Positions 54,206 to 64,000 of a DNA stretch of 64,000 nt are shown piece after piece; the stretch's first letter is position 1; each line of letters begins with the position of its first letter. A model generated the notes under the pieces. That model ran no database searches. It had not been told where the DNA came from and was given only the letters and a program-made list of their open reading frames with translations. A program made the position numbers and the translations under genes. The DNA comes from Sapria himalayana (taxonomy: Eukaryota; Streptophyta; Magnoliopsida; Malpighiales; Rafflesiaceae): NCBI GenBank assembly GCA_029783825.1, contig JAREIK010002249.1:151180-215179 (forward strand). The letters run 5' to 3'.

Positions 54206-54660
54206 GAATTTGATGCCATTATCACTAAGAAATTAGACTAGTTTTTTAATTATTTTCGAATTTGATCCTTGCTTGATGATGCCACAAGAGAAAACTGGCA
54301 AAGCAGATTAAAAAGCTAATGCTGAAGGGACTGATTAAGCCAGAAAAAGTTGATCTCTTCTCTTTGATTCTTGAAAGTGGAGTTGTTTCCTATTTCTTGT
54401 ACAAGGATTTTGAATGAATTCTAGGAAGTACTTATGGCATGTGTATTTTGTAGGGTCTACGTTTCTTTTCTTTTTGGATACTATGTTTATGATTATCATC
54501 ATTACTAATAACTCCTTTTTTGCCCTTGCAATTGTGTAGGATTCTGAAGACTCAACTCCAAATATTCTTGCAAGAATGATTGAATCTATGGAAGGTGGTG
54601 GTCTAGTTGATTTACTTCTTCGAACCCTATCATCACTTGTGAGTTTGTGTACCATGGTCA
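54206..54660 (+). other. possible captured exons of unknown gene
   Basis: Mixed-composition sequence between two satellite clusters. One frame near 54300-54413 reads KLMLKGLIKPEKVDLFSLIL and then ESGVVSYFLYKDFE before a stop. A second stretch (54541-54640) begins right after TTGTGTAG and ends before GTGAGT, ideal splice sites, and reads DSEDSTPNILARMIESMEGG then LVDLLLRTLSSL. This looks like real coding exons, and by analogy with the BPC piece it may come from a second captured gene. I cannot name the protein. Confidence 0.4.
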
Positions 54661-54879
54661 TGGTGAGTTACATTTCATTGCTCATTATTTGCTTACACAA
54701 AAACATGATATGCATTCTTTGAACATTGAATTAGAATGTCTCTGTTGTTCCTGGCATGTTAGGATGTTAATAAAAATTTTAGAATAGAGTCGCATTCTGA
54801 AATAGTTTCTTGATTTAACAAAAGGTTTCTCTTATATGTGCAGATAAGAGAAATGCTAGTATATCTCTTATACTGAGTA

Positions 54880-55165
54880 TATATGTTCGTATATACTACA
54901 GTATATATGTACATATATACTATAATATTTACGTACATATATACTTTAGTATATATGAACATATATTCTATAGTATATACATAGATATATACTGTAGTAT
55001 ATATGTACGTATATACGTTTGTATATATGTACATTTATACTCAATATATCTAAATGTATGCTATAGTATATATGTATATATGCTGTAGTAATATATGTAA
55101 CTAGTTAAATGCTAGTATATATGTACATATATAATATAGTGTATATGTACATATATACTGCAGTG
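54880..55165. repeat. palindromic 20-bp satellite, cluster 2
   Basis: The same self-complementary GTATATATGTACATATATAC units as at 53905 occur in several diverged copies. The right end merges into the duplicated block starting at 55107. Confidence 0.85.
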
Positions 55166-55481
55166 TTATGTATTTATCAAAACAAAACTTTTTTAATTTA
55201 TTAGTTTTGATTTGATTGACTGGTTTAATTTTCAAACAGAAATGATACAACAATGTTCCCCATACAATGCTTGTAGAAGTGAAGGGATTTTTCACTAGAC
55301 ACTGATGCCTCAAGACTAGGAAATCTTTGTCGCGGTAGAAAGATGGTGATCAGAGGAGGTGAAGGAGAGAAAGCAACATCAATTTCACAAATAGATTATA
55401 CTTTATGCACTTTCAATAGATACTTTAATGAAAAATATATAATAAAATTTTGTTATGTTTTTGATTTAACTATGTAAAACA
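55107..55481 (+). repeat. direct duplication, left copy (partner 56441-56813)
   Basis: About 375 bp begin AAATGCTAGTATATATGTA and run through GACTGGTTTAATTT, GTAGAAAGATGGTGA and TCAATTTCACAAA to ATGTAAAA. The same order of sequence recurs at 56441-56813 with scattered changes. Neither copy has a recognisable gene. GTAGAAAGATGGTGA and the GGAGGxG stretch after it are the best-conserved part. Confidence 0.85.
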
Positions 55482-55485
55482 AGGG

Positions 55486-55836
55486 TTGTATAGATTGCTG
55501 TCATTCAAAATTATTATGCAAAACATATTTTCATCATCCTGTGTTGCACATGAGAATAGTATAGTACTCAATTTTTTGATCTTCAAGTTACTTATTTATT
55601 TGTTGATGGTTACTACTACTGACGATGAGTCTCTATTTCATTTGCCAGTTCTTTTGTTAGCATGGCAGCTTGGTCATGGTGGGGCAGAGCAGCACCCTTA
55701 TAGGCTTTGGGACCTGGAGCGAGTTCTGGTTGCATGGAGGCAAGATGTGAACTTTGATACGCCAAGCCTTGCTCGTGGCTTGTCTTCCAGGGTTTCCTCT
55801 AATAGTTTTCAGAGATATTTTTCTAAATTTAAATAA
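55486..55836 (+). other. unidentified open frame of 116 codons
   Basis: The second half (about 55640-55800) is GC-richer than its surroundings and reads HLPVLLLAWQLGHGGAEQHP, then RLWDLERVLVAWRQ. The first half is AT-rich and probably not coding. I recognise no family. It may be another captured or residual exon, or chance. Confidence 0.25.
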
Positions 55837-55886
55837 TCTTCGCATTATTTATTTATGTTGATTGTGATGGTTTGTGTCATCTTTGT

Positions 55887-56510
55887 GAAGTAAAAATGAG
55901 ATAATACTAATTTGTTGTAGTGTTGTGTCATTTGAGGCTATGTGATTATATATATGTACATATAATACTATATTATATATGTACATATTTACTATAGTAC
56001 ATATGTACATATATACTGAATATATATGTATGTACATACTAAGTATATATGTAGGTATATATTAAGTATATATGTATGTATATACTGAGTATATTTGTAC
56101 ATATATACTGATTGTATATGTACAATTAATATTGAAGTATATATGTACATATATACTCAGTATACTTTATATATATTGTAGTATATGTGTAAATATACTC
56201 AGTATATAAGTACAGAAAATTTTGCAGTATTATATGTACATATATACTGAGTATCTATGTACTCATTATATATGTACATAAAATACTGAGTATATAAGTA
56301 CTGAATATATATGAAAATATATACCGAGTATATATGTACATATAATACTGTAGTATATATGTACATATATACTCAGTTTAAATGTACTAATAATACTATA
56401 GTATATATGTACATATACTGCTGTAAAATATTAACTTGTGAAATGCTAGTATATATGTATATATACACTATAGTATATATGTACATATATACTACAATAT
56501 TATATATTTA
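55887..56510. repeat. palindromic satellite, cluster 3, with a shared left flank
   Basis: The left flank 55887-55950 (GAAGTAAAAATGAGATAATA to GTGATTATAT) matches 53832-53896, just after the captured BPC fragment. It is followed, as there, by GTATATATGTACATATATAC-type units to about 56510. This makes 53832-55481 and 55887-56813 two versions of one module. The left version is longer because of the extra sequence at 54206-54880. Confidence 0.8.
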
Positions 56511-56813
56511 TCTTAACCAAACTTTTTTTATTTATTTATTTTAATTTGACTGATTGGTTTAAATTTCATATAGATACGGTACCATAATGGTCCCCATTTG
56601 AAGATTGTAGAAGTGTAGGGGGTTTTCACTAGACATGATATGTAGTGATTGATACAACTTTGTCACAGTAGAAAGATGGTGACTGGAGGAGCTGGGAGAA
56701 AGAAAGTAATGTCAATTTCACAAAGAGATTATATTTTATACATTATCGTTAGATACATTGGTGAATAAGATATTATAAAATTTGTTATGTTTTTGTTTTA
56801 TCAATGTAAAATA
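56441..56813 (+). repeat. direct duplication, right copy (partner 55107-55481)
   Basis: This is the second copy of the duplicated block. It shares AAATGCTAGTATATATGTA, GTAGAAAGATGGTGA, TCAATTTCACAAA and the ATGTAAAA end with the left copy, in the same order. Confidence 0.85.
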
Positions 56814-56959
56814 TTGTATCAGAATAATTTACAAACTAATTTTAATTTATGTTACTTATAAATTTTCATTTATAGTTTTTGTTTTTATTCAAATTAATAT
56901 AAAAACATAAAATAATTAAATTTTATTTTTTGAAAAAAAAATAAAATAGTTAAAATAGT

Positions 56960-57331
56960 TTTGGTATGACATTTGCTAGGTTTTTTTTTTTTGCTAATTT
57001 AGCCACGGATTTTTTCCTTGCTAATTTAGATAGGGATTTACCCTTGCTAATTTAGCTAAGGAATTTTCTGAAGCTTCAAATTAAAGTCAAAATTAGCTAA
57101 GGAAATTATTAATTTAGCTAGATAACTTTTCAGTGCTAAAGATATTTAGCAAGGGATTGTTTCCTTCATTAATTTTTAGCTATAGATTGTTTCCTTGTTA
57201 ATTTTTAGTGATGAACACTTTAGCTTGGGAAAAGTTTCGTGGTTAATTTATCATTATATACACTTTAGCGATGGAAAAATCTCATTTAATTAGGGAATTT
57301 TTCCGAGCTATTTGGGATTTTTCTTGTGGTT
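56960..57331. repeat. right subterminal repeats and TIR of the gene-capturing CACTA
   Basis: At least ten short motifs of the forms TTGCTAATTTAG, TTAGCTAAGGAA, TTTAGCAAGGGATT and TTTAGCGATGGAAAAA occur in a row. The end reads GGGATTTTTCTTGTGGTT, a decayed TTTTTCTTGTAGTG terminus. TATC array begins immediately after it. Confidence 0.85.
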
Positions 57332-57484
57332 CTATCTATTTATCTATATGTCTATCAATTTATCTATCTAAGTGGATATCTATCTGTCTATCTATTTATC
57401 TATCTATCTATCTATTTATATATTTTTCTATCTATAAGTCTATCTATCTGTCTATCTAATTATTTATCTATATGTCTATCAATC
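57332..57484 (-). repeat. TATC array, short block
   Basis: About 150 bp of CTATCTATTTATCTATC-type sequence lies between the CACTA element and the solo LTR. Confidence 0.95.
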
Positions 57485-57817
57485 TATTGGGGAATTGTGC
57501 TTCCATGATTATGATTCAGAAGAAAAGAACAATAGAGAAACAACAATAAAATGATATAAATACAATCCACAACCACAATCTAACCATGTCAGAATCAAAA
57601 AACGAAACAAAACCACAAGAGAAATGCATGAAATAACGTGGTTCACTAGTACTTCAACATGACTAGCTACATCTACTAGAAAATGGAACCTCTATTATAA
57701 TGCTATTGTTGCATTCTAGGCCTTTTAATATTTGGTTTCCTACACTTACATGAAAATATTAAAACATAAACATTTTGGTAATACAAAAATAGATAATCAA
57801 AAAAATGATATGGAACA
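57485..57817. mobile_element. solo LTR (copy C) inside the TATC array
   Basis: It begins TATTGGGGAATTGTGCTTCC and ends near GATATGGAACA, with array sequence on both sides (CTAT adjoins both ends). It matches copy A (6600-7163) at both ends but lacks about 230 bp of copy A's middle, including its GAGAGA tract. Shared blocks include CCACAACCACAATCTAACCA, GAAATAACGTGGTTCACTAG and TTACATGAAAATATTAAAAC. It holds no coding sequence. Confidence 0.8.
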
Positions 57818-59405
57818 CTATCTGTCTATTTATCTATCTATCAAACTAGGTATCTACATGTCAATCTATCTCCCTATTTATTTATCTATTTATTTATCTA
57901 TCTATCTCACTAGCTATCAATTTTTTATCAAACTGTCTATCTATTTGTTGATCTAAGTGTCTATCTATTTGTCTATCTATCTATCTATTTGTCTACATAT
58001 CTATCTATTTGTCAATATATATATATCTGTCTATATATCTATGTATATAACTATCTATCTATCTATATGTCTAATTGTCTATTAATCTATCTATAAATAT
58101 GTATATCAATATGTATATCAAAGCATTTATCAATTGGACTATCAATTTGTCTATCAAATTGTCTATCTATTTTTGTATATATCTATTTATTTGTCTATCT
58201 ATCTATCTATATGTCTGTTTGTCTGTCTCTCTATCCTACTATCTATCTATCTATCTATCTATTGATATGTTTACCAATCTATTTATCTATATATTTATCT
58301 ATATATATATATATATATCTGTCTATTTATTTGTTTATCAATCATTCAATCAATCAATCTATCTATCTATAAATCTGTATATTTTTATAACTATCTATCT
58401 GTCTGTATGTCTATTTATCTATTTGTATATCTATTAGTATATCTATGTGTCTATCTATATGTCTATCTATATGACTATCTATTTTTTAATTTATCTATCT
58501 ATCCGACTTTCTATCCATCTGTCTATCTATCTGGAAATCTATCTATCTATCTATTTGTTTATTTATCTATCTACCTATCTAACTACCTATCTATATATCT
58601 ATATTTATGTATATCAATCTATCTATCTATATGTCTATCTATATATCTATCTATCAGTCTGTTTATCTATCTATCTATCTATTTATCTATTTATCTATGT
58701 ATTAGTCTATATTTCTATTTTCTATCTATCTACTTGTCTATATGTCTATGTATATATCTATCAATATATCTGTCTATCAATTTGTATATTTGTATGTCTA
58801 TATATATATATATATGTTTATTTAGTTTCCTATCTATTAGTCTATCTATTTATGTATATATATTTTATCTATCTATCTATTTATCTATAAATAGGATTAT
58901 CAATCTGTCTATCAAATTGTCTATCTTTCTATCTTTTTTTCTTTCTATTAATCGGTCTATTTATCAAAATATCTAAATATGTGTTCTACAATCATTCTAT
59001 CTATTTTCCTATCTATTTGTTTGTTTGTTTATATATTTGTTAATATATCTTTTTATCTATATACCTAATTATCTGTCTATCTATTTGTCTTTATACCTAT
59101 CTCTCGATCTATAAATCTATAAATCTATAAATCTATATATCTATATAGCTATATATATATATATATATATCTATCTATCCTTATATCTATTTGTCTTTCT
59201 ATCAATATATATATCTATGTATATGACTATATATCTATCTGTTTGTCTGTTTATCTGTCTTTCTATCAATCTATATATAAATTTGTCTATCTATCTATAT
59301 ATAAATATATATATCTATCTGTCTGTTTATCTATTTATTTATTCATCTATCTATATATCTTTTTATCTATGTAATATCTATATGTATATCTATCTATCTA
59401 TCTAT

Positions 59406-59447
<42 letters not shown>

Positions 59448-62400
59448 CTATATGAGTGTCTTTCTATCTATATATATATCTTACTATTTGTCTATTAATA
59501 TCTCTATTTATCTGTCTATCTATATGTCTCTCTATCTATCAATATATGTGTTTATCTATATGTTAATCTATCTGTCTATCTATCTATTTATCTTTCTATC
59601 AATCTGCCTATACATATGTCTATCAATATGACTATCAATCTATTTATCAATTTTTCTATCAATCATTCAATCAATCTATCTGTCAATCTATCTATAAATC
59701 TATCTATCAATCTTTCAATCAATTGGCCTAACTATCTATCTATTTATTTATCTATCTATCTAATATTCTGTGTATCTATTTGTTTATCTATCTGTCTATA
59801 TATATGTCTATCTATCTATCTAACTATGTATCTTTCAATCTATCTTTCAATTTATCTATCAATCTGTCTATCAAATTATTTATATACCTGACTATCTGTC
59901 TATCGGTCGGTCTGTCAGTCTCTCTATCTTTCTGTCCTACTATATATTTTACTATCTATCTATCTATTTGTTTGTTTTTTTATCTATCTATCAATTTATC
60001 TGTCTATCTATCTATTAAAGAATATGTCTATAAATTTATTTATATGTCTATCTGTCTATCTATATATCTATATACATGTCTATCTATCTATATATCTATA
60101 TATATTTCTGTCTATCTATCTATATATTTATCTATCTTTATATCAATATATCTATCTATGTATATATTTATTTATCTCACTATAAGTCTATATATAAATT
60201 TATTTATTTATTTGTCTAATTACATGTCTATCAATCTATCTATTTATCTGTCTATCAATCTATCTATCAATCTATATATTTATCTATCTTTCAATCTTTT
60301 TGTCTATCTTTATGTCTATCTATTTGTCTATCAATCTATCTATGTATCTATCCGTCTATCTATCTATCTATCTTTTTATCTCTCTCTCTCTCTATATTTC
60401 TCTATCTATCTAGCTAATAATCTATGAATGTGTATATCTATATATTTATTTATCTGTTTGTCTATCTATCTCTCTATCTTTTTTATATCTATCTTTCTAA
60501 TTATCTATTTGTAAATCTGCCTATCTATCTATCTATCTGACTATAAATTTTTATATTAATTTATTTATAAACCTACCAATCAATATGTCAATTAATCTGT
60601 CTATCAATTTATCATTAATATGTCTATTAATCAATTAATCTTTCTATCTATCTATTTATCTCTCTATATTTCTATCTCATTATATATAAAACTATCAATC
60701 AATCTGTCTATCTATTTTTCTATCTATCTATTTATATATTTGTCAATATATCTGCCTATATATATATCTCTATCCATCTATATATCTGTATGTTTATATA
60801 TCTAATTTTCTATTTATTTATCTATCTATCTGTCAATTTGCCTGACTTTCTATCTATCTATATGTCTATCTATCTATCTATCTGTCTGTCTATTTATTTG
60901 TCTATATGTCTATCTATTTTTCAATCTATCTAGTTGTCTATCTATTTGTCTATCTATATGTGTATCTATTGTATAAAATTCTCTATATCAATCAATATAT
61001 CAATCTATATATCAATCTGCCTATTACATTGTATATATATATCTATCAATCTATATGCCTGTCTACCTGTCTATCTATTTGTCTATCTATAATACTATCA
61101 TTCTGTCTATCTATTTGTTTTTCTGTTTATCTATGTGTCTATATATCTGTCTAATAATCTATCTATCTAATTGTCTATATATCTATCTATCTATCTATAT
61201 ATTTATATATCTATATTTTTATCTATATATCTATATATTTGCTTGTCTATCTTTCTATCTATCTATCTATCTATGTGTATATATATATATATATACGTTT
61301 ATCAATATATCTTTCGATCAATCTGTCTATCTATTTGTATATCTAACTATTTATCGATCTATTTATCTATTGGTCTTTCAATTTGTCTATAAATCAATCT
61401 TTCTATATATCTATCTATCTATATATCTATTTGTCTATCTATATGTCTATTATCTATATAGGTATCTATTTATCTATCTATCTCTCTATTTATCTTTCTA
61501 ATAATCTATAAATGATCCTATTTTTCTATCTATCTATCTATCTACCTATCTTTATTTCTATCTATCTATCAATATATCTGTCTATTTATCTATCTATATA
61601 TTTGTTTATCAATCAATCTATTATTTCATCTATCAATTTGTATATCAATATGTCTATCAATATATCTATCAATCTATCAATCTGTCTAATTATCAATTTA
61701 TATATCTATCTATTATTAATCTATTAATCAATCAATTAATTGATCTGTCTATCTATTTAAAGGTCAATCTTTTTATCTATATGTATATATGTCTATCTAT
61801 CTATTTTCTATTAATCTATCTATTTTTTATATATCTATCAATTCATTAATCTATCTGTCTATATATCTATCTCTCTATCTATCTATCTATATATTTGGAT
61901 ATTTATATATCTATCTATCTATCGATATATCTATCTTTCTTTCTTTCTTTTTGTCTATCTATGTGTTTGTTTATCTATGTGTCTATTTATCTATCTATCT
62001 ATTTGTCTATCTATCTATCTATTTCTATATTTATATATCTATCTACCTTAAATCTACCTATCAATCTTCTATAAAATATGCATATCAATCTATCTATCAA
62101 TTGGTCTATCAATCTATCTACCAATCTGTTTATTAATCTATATATTAATCTGTATCTAAATCTGATCTATCAAATCTATCTTCTATTTATTTATCAATTT
62201 GTAGATCAATATGTATATAATATGTCCGATCAATCTATCAAAATATCTATCTATCTATCTAGCTATTTCCTCTGTATATCTATTTGGTCTATATATCTGA
62301 CTATCAATCTTTTTATCAATCTATCTATCAACTATCTATTAATCTTTCAATCAATCTATCTATTCAATCTGGCTATCAATCAATTAAATCTTCTATCTAT

Positions 62401-64000
62401 TTGGTTATATATTTATATGTTTGTCTAAGCATATCTATATTGTTTGTCTATATATATGGCTATATGAATTTTTCTATCTATTTCTCTATCTATCAGTCTA
62501 TCTATTTTTCTGTATGTTGTGTGTCTATTTGTTGATCTGTCTATCTACTTTTATAATAATCTATCTAATATTTAGTTTATATCTGTCTATCTATCTATTA
62601 ATCTATCTTTTATCTATCTACTTATCAATGAAACTATTGTTTTTTATCTATCAATCTATCTATTTATCAAACTATCTATCAATCTGTATATCTATCTATC
62701 TAATTATCAATCTATCTACTATTTATCTATCCATCTATCTATCTATCTATATCTCTATCTTCTATCTATTTTCCTATCTATAAGTCTATCTATCTGTATA
62801 TATATATATCTATCTATTTGTCTATCAATCTATCTATCAATTTTTCTATCTATATGTCTATCAACATATTTATTTTCTGTCTATCAATTTTTCTATCCAT
62901 CTATATATAAATCAGTATATCTATCTATCTATAGAACAATTATCTTTTGTCTCTCTATATGTCTATTTATCGGTCTATCTATCTGTATATCTATCATTCT
63001 ATTTATCTATCTATCTATATATTTATCGCTCCGTATTCTATTATCTATCTATCTAACTAACTACTTGATTATTATTTGTCTATCTATCTATCATTCTATG
63101 TATATATTCTATCTGTTTATATATATGTCTATCTATTTGTCTATCTATCTATCTATCTATTTGTCAATTTTTCTAATTGTTAATCTATCTATCAATCTAT
63201 CTCTATATCTTTCTTTCTTTCTTTCATCATGTCTATCAATTTGTCTATCAATCTATCTATCAATTTATCTATCAAAATTTCTATCAATATATCTATTTAT
63301 CTACCTTTCTATATATCTATATATTTGTGTCTGTCTATGTATCTATATGTCAATCTATCTGTCAATCTATATATATATATATATATATAATATCTAGCAG
63401 TCTGTCTATCGATCTTTCTATCTGCTATCTGTCAATGTCTATTTTATCTATCTATCTATCTATTTGTTTTTCAATCTGTCAATATATTAATCTATCAGTG
63501 TGTTAGTCTATATGTCTTTCTTTTGTGAATATATGTCTATCAAGCTATTTATCTATCTACATATCTAGCTTTCTATCTATCTATATGTCAAACTATTTAT
63601 CAATCTTTCTGTCTATCTATCTATATGTCTATCTACTATCTATCAATCTATCTTTCTAAATATCTTTATTTATAACTATCTATCTATCTATCTTTCTCTT
63701 TATCTCTATATCTATCTATCTCTTTATCTTGCTATCTCTTTAGCTATCTAACTCTCTATCTTTCTATCCCTTTATTTTTCTCTCTTTATCTCTACATCTT
63801 TCTACCTCTAATTCTCTCTATCTCTTAAGCTTTCTACCTATCTATTTTTCTACATCACTATCTCTGTATCTTTCTATCTCTATATCTCTATACTTTTCTA
63901 TCTCTCTACCTAGCTAACTCCCGACCTTAATACCTACCTACCTACCTAGCTACCAACCTAACTAGATATTTGTCTATCTTTCTATCTGTCTATCTATTTA
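57818..64000 (-). repeat. TATC array, last block, running off the window
   Basis: Over 6 kb of TATC with TGTC, AATC and TATA variants is present. (TA)n runs lie at about 59148-59170, 59409-59442 and 63368-63388. From about 63690 the units shift to CTCTTTATC/CTCTATATC and, at about 63930-63960, to TACC units, so the array changes family before the window ends. The right limit is not seen. Plus-strand Tyr-Leu-Ser-Ile frames (up to 215 codons) are by-products of the repeat. Confidence 0.96.

Larger units (their letters stand above)
49572..57331 (+). mobile_element. gene-capturing CACTA element inserted in the TATC array
   Basis: A 7760-bp element lies between two TATC blocks. Its left end reads CATCATAAGAAAATG. 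Its right end, read inward, is AACCACAAGAAAAATCCC. Both are decayed forms of CACTACAAGAAAAAT. CTA flanks both ends (49569-49571 and 57332-57334), fitting a 3-bp target duplication, although CTA is common in this array. Subterminal TTAGCGATGGAA / TTAGCTAAGGAA motifs occupy both ends. No TNP2 domain was found. A TNPA-like relic (52260-52815), a captured BPC gene fragment (53554-53831), an LTR fragment (51734-51980) and satellites fill the interior. It probably depends on transposase made elsewhere. Confidence 0.85.

Noticed and set aside
10511..64000. CRISPR-like or telomeric repeat array
   Set aside because: There are no spacers of constant length, and the unit is not the plant telomere repeat TTTAGGG. 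It is a tetranucleotide microsatellite.

Overview
This is repeat-rich, AT-rich plant nuclear DNA. The assignment rests on CACTA (En/Spm) transposase genes with the plant-type Transpos_assoc / Transposase_21 / DUF4218 / DUF4216 layout, on plant-type hAT transposases, and on a captured piece of a BASIC PENTACYSTEINE (BPC) gene, a family found only in plants. The species cannot be named from the sequence. I see no intact host gene, rRNA, tRNA or CRISPR array. Every recognisable coding region is a transposase relic or a captured gene fragment.

Layout: (1) 1-10510 is a graveyard of old transposons. It holds a badly decayed hAT transposase (+ strand, about 270-2300), a CACTA TNP2-like transposase (- strand, 8010-3915) split by a 564-bp solo LTR (6600-7163) with a 5-bp target duplication, and about 2.5 kb of AT-rich sequence with a perfect 18-bp hairpin. 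(2) 10511-64000 is a giant degenerate tetranucleotide array built from GATA with GACA, GATT, AATA and TATA variants. It totals about 31.6 kb and is broken by later insertions: a 3.5-kb hAT element (23208-26741), a 10.2-kb CACTA element (35177-45425), a 7.8-kb CACTA element (49572-57331) and another solo LTR (57485-57817). (3) The array reads GATA on the + strand from 10511 to about 46093, then switches abruptly to TATC for the rest of the window. This is a head-to-head junction with no transposon at the switch.

The most notable single find is in the 49572-57331 CACTA element. It carries the first coding exon of a BPC (GAGA-binding) transcription factor gene at 53554-53831, with a possible 5' UTR exon upstream, so it is a gene-capturing CACTA. 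The same element holds three clusters of a self-complementary 20-bp satellite and a direct duplication of about 375 bp. The 35177-45425 element has subterminal GGTCGGTAATTACCGACC palindromes, including a perfect 36-bp palindrome, and a tandem repeat with a unit of about 540 bp.

The TATC strand of the array has no stop codons in any frame, so it produces many long open frames of the Tyr-Leu-Ser-Ile type. These are by-products of the repeat and are not annotated as genes. Relative order: the array is older than the elements inserted in it, and the solo LTR at 6600-7163 is younger than the CACTA relic it interrupts.
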